Positions 33,280 to 41,721 of a stretch of 64,000 nt of DNA are shown here, one piece after another; position 1 is the first letter of the stretch, and each line of letters starts with the position of its first letter. The DNA is from QPJE01 sp051747745 (GTDB taxonomy: Bacteria; Bacillota; Halanaerobiia; Halanaerobiales; Halanaerobiaceae). The notes below the pieces were generated by a model. The model did not search any database. It was not told where the DNA came from and saw only the letters and a program-made list of their open reading frames with translations. The translations under genes and the position numbers were made by a program. The stretch is taken from NCBI GenBank assembly GCA_051747745.1, contig JBNJGL010000001.1:1-64000 (forward strand), written 5' to 3'.

Positions 33280-33846
33280 TTATTGTAATTTTTTGGAAAA
33301 GACCTTCCTGTATTCTGGTCCTGATCTTTTTAAATTGCTTTCATAAAGTGTTATCCTTTTTAAAGCACTAAAAACATTTATATAATTATCATCCAGAAAT
33401 TTTGAGTTTTTATCAGTCAGTTTTTCAATCAATCTGTCATTATTTTTGCGGGCTATAGTTAAATGAGGAATGAATTTTCTGCTTTCTTTTTCAAATCCAA
33501 TTTTCTGCATAGAATTTTCAATAAGATTATATAATCTAACAAGAGAAGCTTTCCCCTTAAAAACACTGACAAAAAGAATTTTAAAATTACTGAGTTCAGG
33601 GAAAGCCCCCAGTTTTTTCAGCTGTATATATTCATGCTGGCAGTTGAAATCTAATTTCTGCAGCTGTTCTATAACTTCATCAGCTTTAGTTTTATCATTT
33701 TCTCCCAGAAATTTGACTGTAAGATGGAGATTTTTTTTATTCACCCATTTTATATCTTCCTCAATTTCTTTTTGTAGATTAGCAACTTTTCTAAAAATAA
33801 GTTCCCGAGCACGTTCTGTTAGATCAACTGCAATAAACAGACGCAT
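33280..33846 (-). CDS. thpR: RNA 2',3'-cyclic phosphodiesterase ThpR
   Basis: This 188-residue 2H-phosphoesterase has the two HxT motifs as 'NLHLTVKFLG' (about residues 41-50) and 'PHLTIARK' (about 127-134). These enzymes open 2',3'-cyclic phosphate RNA ends; some were described as 2'-5' RNA ligases. Beginning 'MRLFIAVDL' is typical. GGAGGTACTGAT precedes the ATG. It lies upstream of recA, and a separate recA promoter follows, as does the recA SOS box. Confidence 0.92.
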   Translation of the reverse strand: MRLFIAVDLTERARELIFRKVANLQKEIEEDIKWVNKKNLHLTVKFLGENDKTKADEVIEQLQKLDFNCQHEYIQLKKLGAFPELSNFKILFVSVFKGKASLVRLYNLIENSMQKIGFEKESRKFIPHLTIARKNNDRLIEKLTDKNSKFLDDNYINVFSALKRITLYESNLKRSGPEYRKVFSKKLQ

Positions 33847-33872
33847 ATCAGTACCTCCAAAAATTGTGATTA

Positions 33873-35036
33873 TTATTGTTTTTCAATTTCATTTAACAGT
33901 TTTCTGGCATTTGGATATTCATCATTTAAATGAAGAGTTCTTTTTAATTCTGCTGCTGCTGCTTCTTTCATATCAGCTCCATAATAGGCTAAAGCAAGAT
34001 AATAATGACTTTCTGCATGATTTTTATTTTTTTCTACTGCAATAGAAAATTTAGAAATAGCTTTATAAAATTCCTCTCTATCTAAATAAATTTTTCCTTC
34101 TTCCAGATAAGCATTGACATAGTTTTCATTATAATTAATTGCTTTTTCATAATATTCCAGTGCTTTATCGTAATTTCCTGATCTCCTATTTATATTTCCC
34201 AAAAGAAAATAGGAATAATATGAATATTGATTGAGTTCTATTACTTTTTTGAGTGCGTTTTCTGCTTCACTGTAATTTTCTAGAGCTATATAACTTTCTC
34301 CCAAACCGACATAAAATGGTGTAAAATTTTCCTGAAGTTTTATACCCTGTTTATAGATTGAAACCGCAGAATTATAATTGTTTAATTTTTGATATAAATT
34401 TCCCAGATTGAGGTAAATAGACTGTCTGGTAGAATCGACTTCAAGTGCAGATTCATAATATTTAACTGCAGAGTCTATATTTCCTAAATCTTTATTTAAT
34501 AAAGCAAGGTTAACATAGTCATCTGCTGTAGGATTATATTTTATTATCTCTTCATACAGATCTTTAGCTTTTTCTTTTTCATTTAAACCAGAATAAGCTG
34601 CTGCAAGGTCACGCTTAAAATCAATAGAATTTACCCCCAGCTGTAAAGCTTTTTGAAATTGTTCCAGAGCCTTATTATATGAAGCACTGTCAAACTGTTC
34701 ATCTTTGTTTAAATATAAAGCTCCAAGCTTCCAGTATAGTGTACCATTTTCATATCCCTGTTCCTTTAATACATTAATCTGTTCTAAAGCAAGTTGAGTT
34801 TGATTATTATCCAGTGCAGATAAAGCATAGTAATAAAGGGTATCATGTTTTAGATCACTGTTTATGGAAGGATCATTCAGTATTTCTGCAAATATTTTTT
34901 GTGCTTCTAAATATTCTTCCTGATAATATAGATTTACTCCTTTGGAAAAATTATCGTAGTTTACATCCTGTGCAGCTGCATTTAAACTTATTAAAACAAT
35001 CAATACAGTTAAATAAATATAAATTTTTCTCTTCAT
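33873..35036 (-). CDS. Exported TPR-repeat protein
   Basis: This 387-residue protein has a signal peptide (about 1-22, 'SLNAAAQD') and about nine tetratricopeptide repeats covering the rest, such as 'QSIYLNLGNLYQKLNNYNSA' and 'SYFLLGNINRRSGNYDKALE'. It would act as a periplasmic or surface scaffold. CAGGAGGT precedes the ATG. The neighbours thpR and cinA give no clue to its partner. Rich Tyr and Asn use is typical of such arrays. Confidence 0.75.
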   Translation of the reverse strand: MKRKIYIYLTVLIVLISLNAAAQDVNYDNFSKGVNLYYQEEYLEAQKIFAEILNDPSINSDLKHDTLYYYALSALDNNQTQLALEQINVLKEQGYENGTLYWKLGALYLNKDEQFDSASYNKALEQFQKALQLGVNSIDFKRDLAAAYSGLNEKEKAKDLYEEIIKYNPTADDYVNLALLNKDLGNIDSAVKYYESALEVDSTRQSIYLNLGNLYQKLNNYNSAVSIYKQGIKLQENFTPFYVGLGESYIALENYSEAENALKKVIELNQYSYYSYFLLGNINRRSGNYDKALEYYEKAINYNENYVNAYLEEGKIYLDREEFYKAISKFSIAVEKNKNHAESHYYLALAYYGADMKEAAAAELKRTLHLNDEYPNARKLLNEIEKQ

Positions 35037-35110
35037 TTTAATACCTCCTGTAATTTTTTTCGTTACGTCAAATTTAATTCACAATAACTTTCAAATTTCA
35101 ATTTTTATAA

Positions 35111-36337
35111 TTACCTATTTTTTAGTAGTTGATTAAGTTTAAATAAAACAATCTGCGATGTGTACCATCTATTTAATTTTCGATTGTAGTTTTTGTTTAA
35201 TTTAAAAGATAATAATTGTGAAAAAAACTTAATTCCAATAAACATTGTGCCTGCTTTCCTTCCTTCCAGACTTCCTGGGCCAGCAGCACCGGTAGTGGAA
35301 ACTCCTATATCTGCTGCAAAAATATCAGCAATATTATCGGCCATTGACAGAGCAGTTTCATGGCTTACAGCACCATATCTTTCAAGAATACTGGGGTTTA
35401 TTTTTAAAACAGTTTTTTTTGCCTCACTGCTGTATGCAACTATTCCGCCCTTAAAATAAGCTGAACTGCCTTTAAGATCTGTTAGTCGTTTACTGAGCAG
35501 ACCACCTGTAAATGATTCAGCAGTAGAGATAGTTAAACCACTTTTTTTAAGTCTGTCACAAAAAACTTCCAGCAGAGTACTGTCACCAGAACCATAAAAA
35601 TAATCAGTAAAATGTGTAGAGATAAGATTATCAAAAAATTCAACTGTATTTGTAATATCATCATCTTCCGCTTCAACTTTTAACCTAAGCTTAACCTCTC
35701 CCCTGCCTGCCTGATAACTTATTACAGCATTTTCTGGAATGGTTAATTTTTCAATTTTGTCTGCCAGGGTTGATTCACCGATACCAATAAAATTATATTC
35801 TTTAAAAAAAATGTTGTTATTATTTGTCTTTTTTAATTCTGGATAGATTTGTTTTAAAAACATAGATTTCATTTCTGAAGGAACTCCAGGCATTAAATAA
35901 AAAGTTTTATCATTATGATTTAGTTTTACACCTGGAGCAGTACCATTATTATTTAATATTGGTTCAGCATTTTCCGGCAGATAAGCCTGTCTTAAATTAT
36001 TTTCTGTCATTTTAGAGCTGCTTTTTTTAAAAAAAGAATAAAGGCGTTCAGCCAGCCTATCAGAAAATTCGAGATTAATATTAACTGCTTCTGCCAGTGC
36101 ATCTTTAGTTAGATCATCTTCAGTTGGACCAAGACCACCGGTGATAAATATTAAATCAGAACTTTTAATCGCAAATTTAATTTTTTCTTTTATGTCTGCT
36201 TTTTCATCACTGCAGACAATTATATTTTTAATCTTTAATCCTATATCAGTTAATTTTTGAGCTAAAAAAGTAGAATTGGTATCCTGTACTTTTCCATATA
36301 AAATTTCAGAACCTGTCACAATAATTGAAACATCCAT
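35111..36337 (-). CDS. cinA: CinA: competence/damage-inducible protein, nicotinamide-nucleotide amidase type
   Basis: This 408-residue, two-domain protein has an N-terminal MoCF-like pyrophosphatase domain ('IIVTGSEILYGKVQDTNS', 'FITGGLGPTEDDLTKDALAE', 'APGVKLNH') and a C-terminal PncC amidase domain ('STAESFTGGLLSKRLTD', 'GAAGPGSLEGRKAGTMF'). The enzyme recycles damaged or deamidated pyridine nucleotides. cinA-recA linkage is common in Firmicutes and is seen here with thpR and a TPR gene between. The start is the first ATG, with GGTGAG a few bases upstream. Confidence 0.95.
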   Translation of the reverse strand: MDVSIIVTGSEILYGKVQDTNSTFLAQKLTDIGLKIKNIIVCSDEKADIKEKIKFAIKSSDLIFITGGLGPTEDDLTKDALAEAVNINLEFSDRLAERLYSFFKKSSSKMTENNLRQAYLPENAEPILNNNGTAPGVKLNHNDKTFYLMPGVPSEMKSMFLKQIYPELKKTNNNNIFFKEYNFIGIGESTLADKIEKLTIPENAVISYQAGRGEVKLRLKVEAEDDDITNTVEFFDNLISTHFTDYFYGSGDSTLLEVFCDRLKKSGLTISTAESFTGGLLSKRLTDLKGSSAYFKGGIVAYSSEAKKTVLKINPSILERYGAVSHETALSMADNIADIFAADIGVSTTGAAGPGSLEGRKAGTMFIGIKFFSQLLSFKLNKNYNRKLNRWYTSQIVLFKLNQLLKNR

Positions 36338-36382
36338 AAACTCACCTCAAAATTATTATATCACAGAGTTGTATAAAAGAAA

Positions 36383-36402
36383 ATCGGCCTTTTTAGGCCG
36401 AT
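36383..36402 (-). terminator. Terminator downstream of the DUF2905 gene
   Basis: ATCGGCC and GGCCGAT form a 7-bp stem around a 6-base loop, followed on the minus strand by TTTCTTTTAT. A mobile element copy separates it from the gene it would serve. Confidence 0.8.
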
Positions 36403-36416
36403 AGAGTTAATAATAT

Positions 36417-36470
36417 GGTTCTCACACAAAAATGAGTTAGAGACGCAAATACCCTTTTTGTGTTACAATC
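36417..36470. mobile_element. 54-bp minimal copy (C) of the MITE-like element
   Basis: One end is GGTTCTCACACAAAAA and the other, inverted, is GATTGTAACACAAAAAGGG, the same two ends as in the element at 4702-4974, here joined with almost no interior. TGAGTTAGAGACGCAAATAC between them matches the inner right end of that element. ATAATAT flanks it exactly on both sides (36410-36416 and 36471-36477), a 7-bp target duplication that touches the DUF2905 stop codon. Confidence 0.8.
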
Positions 36471-36476
36471 ATAATA

Positions 36477-36698
36477 TTATTTTAAAAATTTAAATATCCA
36501 ATAAATAATATTCAATATAAAACTGATTAATAACATTGATGTTATGGGAAAATAAAGCTTATAATTATTTTTTTCAATTCTTATATCACCGGGCAATCTA
36601 CCAAACCATGAAAAAAATGGTTTAAAAAACAAAGAGATAGCTCCAACTGTGATTAATATAAAGCCAATTATTATTAGTGTTTTGGAAAAAGAATTCAT
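36477..36698 (-). CDS. DUF2905 family small membrane protein
   Basis: This 73-residue protein has two membrane helices (about 6-27 and 50-70) joined by 'WFGRLPGDIRIEKNNYKLYF', the signature of DUF2905. No biochemical role is known for the family. It lies between pgpA and cinA on the same strand. GGTGATTTT lies before the ATG. A short mobile element inserted at its stop codon did not alter the frame. Confidence 0.85.
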   Translation of the reverse strand: MNSFSKTLIIIGFILITVGAISLFFKPFFSWFGRLPGDIRIEKNNYKLYFPITSMLLISFILNIIYWIFKFLK

Positions 36699-36754
36699 TA
36701 CAAAATCACCACTGTATTAACTTCAGTATTTATTTAATTAAATTCTAAAAATTA

Positions 36755-37201
36755 TTATAAAATCCCAAAATATACTGCCGTTTTTAGTATAATTAGAGAA
36801 AAAATGCCGGCTGCAATATCATCAGCCATAACTCCCCATCCAGAGGGTAGTTTTTCTAGTTTTTTAATTAGCAAAGGCTTTGTAATATCAAATACTCTAA
36901 ATAAAATAAAACCACTTATTAGTACAGGCATACCCGTATTTAATGTCAGAAAAGTTACCAGCTGACCGGCAGCTTCATCGATAACTATTTTTCCACTGTC
37001 TTTGACACCAGTTATTTTTTCTTCATAACTGCAGATAAAAACACCAGAAATTGTTAAAAAGCTTAAAAAGTAAATATTATTAATAACAGGAAAAATCAAG
37101 AGAATGACTATCATTAATAAAGAACCCCATGTTCCTGGAGCAAAAGGCAGATATCCTGAAAAAAAACCTGTTGCCAAAAAATGATTTATTTTCTGAAACA
37201 T
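36755..37201 (-). CDS. pgpA: Phosphatidylglycerophosphatase A
   Basis: This 148-residue membrane enzyme removes phosphate from phosphatidylglycerophosphate to give phosphatidylglycerol. PgpA motifs are 'LPFAPGTWGSL', 'DSGKIVIDEAAGQL' with the acidic active-site residues, and 'PSGWGVMADDIAAG'. About four hydrophobic segments are seen. It follows pgsA, which makes its substrate, by 12 bp, so the two consecutive steps are encoded together. GGTGGT precedes the ATG. Confidence 0.93.
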   Translation of the reverse strand: MFQKINHFLATGFFSGYLPFAPGTWGSLLMIVILLIFPVINNIYFLSFLTISGVFICSYEEKITGVKDSGKIVIDEAAGQLVTFLTLNTGMPVLISGFILFRVFDITKPLLIKKLEKLPSGWGVMADDIAAGIFSLIILKTAVYFGIL

Positions 37202-37213
37202 AATTTTACCACC

Positions 37214-37753
37214 TTAACTGTAATCTACATCAGCTGATGCAAAATAAACATATCCAGAGTAAATAGTGATTAAAACCGCTGCCCAGACAAGAGATGTAAT
37301 CAAAATAGACGGCAGATTAAATAGTACAGGGTCAAGAATCAGAGCTATTATTGTAATGATTTGAATAGTTGTCTTCCATTTACCCCACATATTGGCAGAA
37401 ATGATAACTCCCTGTCCTGCTGCAACAACCCTTAGACCTGTAACTGCAAGTTCTCGTGCTATAATAATCAGGGCAACCCAGGCAGATATTTTTCCCAGAG
37501 AAACAAAAGCTATTAAAGCACCTGAAATTAAAAGTTTGTCTGCAAGTGGATCTAAAATTTTTCCCAGCTGTGTAATCATATTATATTTTCTGGCATAATA
37601 GCCGTCATACTTATCAGTTAGTGCGGCAGCTGCAAATATGATTAAAGCTGCCAGATCACCATAGAAAGGGAAATTTGCACTGTAAAGTAATAAAGCAACT
37701 ATTACTGGCACTAAAAAAATTCTCAACATTGATAATTTATTTGGTAGATTCAT
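37214..37753 (-). CDS. pgsA: CDP-diacylglycerol-glycerol-3-phosphate 3-phosphatidyltransferase
   Basis: This 179-residue integral membrane enzyme makes phosphatidylglycerophosphate from CDP-diacylglycerol and glycerol-3-phosphate. The CDP-alcohol phosphotransferase signature is visible as 'DKYDGYYARKYN', then 'GKILDPLADK', giving the D-2-DG-2-AR-n-G-3-D-3-D pattern. It begins 'NLPNKLSMLRIFLVP', as usual. It overlaps the rimO end by 17 bp and carries its own GGAGAG site inside rimO. pgpA follows. Confidence 0.96.
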   Translation of the reverse strand: MNLPNKLSMLRIFLVPVIVALLLYSANFPFYGDLAALIIFAAAALTDKYDGYYARKYNMITQLGKILDPLADKLLISGALIAFVSLGKISAWVALIIIARELAVTGLRVVAAGQGVIISANMWGKWKTTIQIITIIALILDPVLFNLPSILITSLVWAAVLITIYSGYVYFASADVDYS

Positions 37754-39083
37754 TTAAAATCTCTCCTATCAAATCATATTCATAAGCTTCTTTTATTTTA
37801 CATTCAACAAAATCACCAATTTTTAAACTGCTGTGCTGGTTTGAATTTTTTTCAATATAAATTTGATTGTCTATTTCCGGGGCATCATATTTGGAACGAG
37901 CAAGGTAATATTCATCTTCAATATCTTCAATAACCACCTCCAGAGATACACCAACCAGTTTGCGATTTTTTTTCAGTGATATCTGCTGCTGTATTTCCAT
38001 TATTTTTTCATATCTTTTTTCCTTTATATCTTCACTTATTTGATCGGGAAAATTATAAGCAGCTGTATCTTCTTCACGAGAAAATTTAAATACCCCCAGT
38101 CTGTCAAATTCGTTTTCCTCAACAAAATTTTTGAGGTCCAGAAAATCCTTTTTGCTTTCTCCAGGAAAACCAACTATCAGTGAAGTTCTGATTACAATAT
38201 CAGGAATATTGTTTCTTAAGTTATTTATTAAATTAGAGATATCTTTTCTTTTTCCTCTGCGATTCATTAATTTTCTAATTTTATTTGAAGAATGCTGTAT
38301 GGGAAGATCTAAATAACTGCATATTTTTTCTTTTTCTGAAATCAATTTTATCAGATCATCTTCTATAAATTCTGGATAGCTGTAAAGTATCCTGATCCAC
38401 TTGATTTCATTTATTTTTACAAGTTCTTTTAATAAAGGAGTCAGAGAAGATTTGCCATAGATATCTACACCATACTGAGTTGTATCCTGTGCTATTACAA
38501 TTAATTCTTTAATACCTCTTTTTGCCAGGTTATTTGCTTCTTCAACTATGTCTTCAATTTTTCTGCTTTTCACTGGTCCTCTTATTTTTGGTATACTGCA
38601 GTAAGTACAGTTATTATTACAGCCTTCTGCAATTTTTAAGTATGCAAAATAATCATTATCCAATTTGCGCGGCAGGTCAGAGCGGTAATCAAAACCTGGT
38701 TCTGTTATATTTTTATTTTTATGTCCGACAAGACTTTTTTTAATTACCTCTACTATTTCATCAAAATTACCTGTTCCCAAAATAGAATCTATTTCTGGTA
38801 TTTCCTGTATAAGTTCACTGCTGTATCTCTGTGTAAGACATCCTGTAACAATTAAAGATCTGCAGTTGTAATTTTCCTTGTATGCTGCAGCATTTAGTAT
38901 GGTTTCGATAGATTCTTCTTTAGCATCCTGTATAAATCCACAGGTATTTATAATAATCACTTCAGCATTTTTTAAATCATCTGTTTCTGTGAATTCGCTG
39001 TATTCTGATAAAAATCCCTTCATATGCTGGCTGTCAACTTCATTTTTGGGACAGCCAAGAGTTATTAAACTGTATTTTATCAT
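37737..39083 (-). CDS. rimO: Ribosomal protein S12 methylthiotransferase RimO
   Basis: This 448-residue radical SAM enzyme adds a methylthio group to an aspartate of ribosomal protein S12. RimO's hallmark 'SLITLGCPKNEVDSQ' distinguishes it from MiaB. Other cluster cysteines lie in 'INTCGFIQDAKEE' and 'VTGCLTQRY', and the radical SAM triad is in 'GCNNNCTYCSIPKIRG'. A TRAM domain closes the protein. AAGGAG is 11 bases from the ATG. It heads the rimO-pgsA-pgpA group, downstream of a tRNA gene. Confidence 0.96.
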   Translation of the reverse strand: MIKYSLITLGCPKNEVDSQHMKGFLSEYSEFTETDDLKNAEVIIINTCGFIQDAKEESIETILNAAAYKENYNCRSLIVTGCLTQRYSSELIQEIPEIDSILGTGNFDEIVEVIKKSLVGHKNKNITEPGFDYRSDLPRKLDNDYFAYLKIAEGCNNNCTYCSIPKIRGPVKSRKIEDIVEEANNLAKRGIKELIVIAQDTTQYGVDIYGKSSLTPLLKELVKINEIKWIRILYSYPEFIEDDLIKLISEKEKICSYLDLPIQHSSNKIRKLMNRRGKRKDISNLINNLRNNIPDIVIRTSLIVGFPGESKKDFLDLKNFVEENEFDRLGVFKFSREEDTAAYNFPDQISEDIKEKRYEKIMEIQQQISLKKNRKLVGVSLEVVIEDIEDEYYLARSKYDAPEIDNQIYIEKNSNQHSSLKIGDFVECKIKEAYEYDLIGEILNESTK

Positions 39084-39115
39084 AATAATTAATACTCCTT
39101 TTTTTCTTCAAATAG

Positions 39116-39135
39116 AAAAAAGCCCTGGTGGGCTT
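39116..39135 (-). terminator. Terminator after tRNA-Pro
   Basis: Minus-strand AAGCCC and GGGCTT form a stem around ACCA, followed by TTTTTTC. It ends the tRNA transcript just before rimO. Confidence 0.82.
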
Positions 39136-39150
39136 CATAAATTCTTTAAA

Positions 39151-39227
39151 TGGTCGGGTTGCCGGGATTTGAACCCGGGACCTCACGCCCCCCAGACGTG
39201 CGCGCTACCTAGCTGCGCCACAACCCG
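39151..39227 (-). tRNA. tRNA-Pro (anticodon GGG)
   Basis: This 77-nt cloverleaf includes an encoded CCA. The acceptor stem is CGGGTTG with CAACCCG. The anticodon stem CACGT/GCGTG holds the loop CTGGGGG, so the anticodon is GGG. The T arm CCGGG-TTCAAAT-CCCGG is standard. Confidence 0.97.
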
Positions 39228-39274
39228 CTGTCAACAGACAGTATTATATAAGAAAGATCTTTTAATGTCAAGAT

Positions 39275-39568
39275 TCATTCAACAAATTCTAATTTTTTGA
39301 GATAATCCATAGTTTTATCCGGGTAATCAGTTACAATAAAAACTTCCTGCAGTGAAGAACTATTTTTGGCTATTACTTTTATACCACTTGGGGTGTTGTA
39401 TTTTAACTGCAGATAGGCAGGAACACCACTCCCTTTTCTTCTATTAATACGTCCTGGTATTATACTTTTAATTAGCTTTGAACGAGAAATTTCTAATAAA
39501 AAAGGAAAAATATCTTCAATAATTGTATGTTCCTGTTTTATTTTGTTATCTCTATATTTATTACTCAT
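39275..39568 (-). CDS. Small conserved protein, DUF2103-like
   Basis: This 97-residue protein contains 'EHTIIEDIFPFLLEISRSK', 'IKSIIPGRINRRKGSG' and 'GIKVIAKNSSSLQEVFIVTD'. As far as I can recall these match DUF2103, described as a putative metal-binding family, but the assignment is by eye. It is basic at the N-terminus and has no membrane segment. GGATGTGG precedes the ATG. It stands alone between two tRNA loci, upstream of tRNA-Pro on the same strand. Confidence 0.55.
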   Translation of the reverse strand: MSNKYRDNKIKQEHTIIEDIFPFLLEISRSKLIKSIIPGRINRRKGSGVPAYLQLKYNTPSGIKVIAKNSSSLQEVFIVTDYPDKTMDYLKKLEFVE

Positions 39569-39836
39569 AAAACCACATCCTTATTATATTATAACATTGA
39601 CTAATTTTTAAGGCAAATGCAGCTCTCTTTTGTTTTCTGTAACCAAACAAAATTATAAAAATTAGCTTATAACGTTTTTGGATATAACAAAAGAAGAAAA
39701 ACTTTTTATTATTATAAATGGAATATAGAATAAAAATATGGAAGACAAAAAACTGCTTAAATTAAAGTTATCCTTAGAATAACAAAGAAATAAATGTTTA
39801 ATTGACCTTGTGCACAAATAAATATAAAAAAAACAC
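39569..39836. other. AT-rich intergenic stretch before tRNA-Trp
   Basis: No gene, repeat or clear hairpin is seen. A second possible -35 (TTGACC at 39812) followed by a TATAAA-like sequence suggests an additional upstream tRNA promoter. Confidence 0.4.
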
Positions 39837-39865
39837 TTGACCTAAAGATAGGACTTGGTTATAAT
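39837..39865 (+). promoter_or_regulatory. Promoter of the Trp-Thr tRNA pair
   Basis: TTGACC (39837-39842) and TATAAT (39860-39865) are spaced 17 bp, 36 bp before the first tRNA. Confidence 0.85.
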
Positions 39866-39901
39866 AGATATTGCTTGAGCGAAAATTACTCAAAAATACT
39901 T

Positions 39902-39977
39902 AGGGGAGTAGCTCAACTGGCAGAGTAGCGGACTCCAAATCCGTTGGTTGCGGGTTCAATTCCTGCCTCCCCTGCCA
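39902..39977 (+). tRNA. tRNA-Trp (anticodon CCA)
   Basis: This 76-nt cloverleaf has acceptor AGGGGAG with CTCCCCT, anticodon loop CTCCAAA (CCA), T loop TTCAATT and an encoded 3' CCA. Confidence 0.97.
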
Positions 39978-39988
39978 TAATAATATAG

Positions 39989-40064
39989 GCTGATGTAGCT
40001 CAATTGGTAGAGCAGCTCACTTGTAATGAGCAGGTTACCAGTTCAAGTCTGGTCATCAGCTCCA
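39989..40064 (+). tRNA. tRNA-Thr (anticodon TGT)
   Basis: This 76-nt cloverleaf has acceptor GCTGATG with CATCAGC, anticodon loop CTTGTAA (TGT), T loop TTCAAGT and an encoded 3' CCA. It lies 11 bp after tRNA-Trp. Confidence 0.97.
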
Positions 40065-40077
40065 TTGAATTTTATGA

Positions 40078-40101
40078 AAGCCGTTTATTCGGCTTTTTTT
40101 T
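40078..40101 (+). terminator. Terminator of the Trp-Thr tRNA unit
   Basis: AAGCCG and CGGCTT pair around TTTATT and are followed by eight T. Confidence 0.92.
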
Positions 40102-40268
40102 ATTTTTAGTGTATTTATTATACATTATCCTGCTGTTTTTGGTAAATTTATTACTATTAAATTAAGAAAAATATTTTTTTCATTAATAAAACTTGAAATA
40201 AATTAGTTTATGTATTATTATAATATCGTAATATCCAAATATAATGATATAAATAAGGTGGTTATAAT

Positions 40269-41672
40269 ATGAAGAAGTATGATCTTATTGTTGTTGGTAT
40301 GGGTCCTGCTGGAATGGCAGTAACTGCTATGGCTTCAAATATGGATTTAAATGTTTTAGCCATAGAAAAGCACAAGGTTGGCGGAGAATGTTTAAATTAC
40401 GGCTGTGTGCCGAGTAAAGCACTTCTTAAAGCCGGAGAAGTAAATGAAGTTACTGAAAACCTGCGTCAGTTCGGTATTCAATTTAATGGTGATACTGAAA
40501 TTGAAAATCCGCTTGAAATTGTTAGAGATAAAGTGGGAGAAATAAGTGGAAATAAAACAATGAAAGCCTTTGAAAGAGCTGATTTGATAGTAGATAAAGG
40601 GGAAGCAAAATTTGTTGATAAAAAAATTATAGAGGTTGATGGAGAAAGATATACTGCAGATAAGATTTTTATTGCAACAGGAACTGAACCACTTGTACCT
40701 CCTATCCCAGGTCTTAAAGATGTATCTCGATTAACAAATTTAAATATATTTGCACAGGAGGATATTCCGGAGAAATTAACCATCATTGGTGGTGGGGCAA
40801 TTGGTTCAGAAATGGCTCAGGCTTTTTCCAGACTTGGTTCTGAGGTAAATATGTTTCAGATTGATGATCATCTTGTTCCTATTGGTGATGAAGAAGCTGG
40901 ACGGGTGCTGGAAGAAAAGTTTAAAAAAGAAGGTATTGGTGTATATAATAGTACAGGTATCAACAAAGTGGAAGAAAAAGATGGGAAAATAATTACACAC
41001 ACTGAGGCTGGAGTTTTTGAATCTGATGAAATTCTTGTAGCTACAGGTAGAAAAATAGTACTGGATTCTTTAAATCTCGAAAATGCCGGAATCGAATACG
41101 GTAAAGGTGGGATAAAAGTTAACCGCAGATTGGAAACAAATGTTAAGGGAGTATATGCAGTTGGAGATTGTAATGGAAAAGCTCTTCTTTCTCATGCAGC
41201 AATGCATCAGGGGATGATAGCTTTAATGAATGCTATTAATCCTACTCCAATAAAACAGTTTAATTATGATGACTTTTTAGTACCCTGGTCTGTTTTCACA
41301 AAACCAGAAATAGCTCAGGTTGGAGTTACAGAAAAAGAAGCTGAAGAAAAAGGTCTGGATTATCAGGTAGTAAAAGAAAAATATTCTGATTATGGTAGAA
41401 CAATTGCAGATGGAAAACCAGAGGGTTTTGTCAAAGTTATTACAAATTCAAAAGGAAAAGTCTTTGGAGCTACCATTGTTGGGGAAGCAGCAAGTGAATT
41501 GATACATGAATGGATCCTGGCCATCCAGCATGATATAGGACTATTTGATATTATGATGACACAGCATTCATTCCCAACTATTTCTTTAATGAATAAGCGA
41601 GTTGCAGAAAAATGGATGATGGGTAAAACTAGTTCCGGTTTTATTCCTAAACTTGCTAAGAAATTTATCTAA
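40269..41672 (+). CDS. Class I pyridine nucleotide-disulfide oxidoreductase with altered C-terminal motif
   Basis: This 467-residue FAD enzyme looks like dihydrolipoyl dehydrogenase or mercuric reductase. The FAD site is 'VVGMGPAGMAV', the redox disulfide is Cys41/Cys46 in 'GGECLNYGCVPSK', the NAD(P) site is 'IIGGGAIGSEMA', and 'YAVGDCNGKALLSHAA' is the second FAD motif. The C-terminal dimer motif reads 'QHSFPTISLMN', where the catalytic His-Pro-Thr-4-Glu pair is replaced by Phe435 and Leu440. It therefore may not reduce lipoamide and could act as a quinone or other reductase. GGTGG precedes the ATG. It stands alone, convergent with the DUF362 gene. Confidence 0.85.
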   Translation: MKKYDLIVVGMGPAGMAVTAMASNMDLNVLAIEKHKVGGECLNYGCVPSKALLKAGEVNEVTENLRQFGIQFNGDTEIENPLEIVRDKVGEISGNKTMKAFERADLIVDKGEAKFVDKKIIEVDGERYTADKIFIATGTEPLVPPIPGLKDVSRLTNLNIFAQEDIPEKLTIIGGGAIGSEMAQAFSRLGSEVNMFQIDDHLVPIGDEEAGRVLEEKFKKEGIGVYNSTGINKVEEKDGKIITHTEAGVFESDEILVATGRKIVLDSLNLENAGIEYGKGGIKVNRRLETNVKGVYAVGDCNGKALLSHAAMHQGMIALMNAINPTPIKQFNYDDFLVPWSVFTKPEIAQVGVTEKEAEEKGLDYQVVKEKYSDYGRTIADGKPEGFVKVITNSKGKVFGATIVGEAASELIHEWILAIQHDIGLFDIMMTQHSFPTISLMNKRVAEKWMMGKTSSGFIPKLAKKFI

Positions 41673-41676
41673 TATA

Positions 41677-41706
41677 AAAAAAGAGGGGAATCTTCCCCTC
41701 TTTTTT
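41677..41706. terminator. Bidirectional terminator
   Basis: A 14-bp stem, AAAAAAGAGGGGAA with TTCCCCTCTTTTTT, serves the convergent oxidoreductase (+) and DUF362 (-) genes. Confidence 0.93.
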
Positions 41707-41721
41707 AATGTTTTCTTAAAA

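Noticed and set aside
33470..34045. 191-codon plus-strand open frame opposite thpR and the TPR gene
   Set aside because: It is a frame shadow across two well-supported minus-strand genes, with a hydrophobic, unpatterned translation and no ribosome site.
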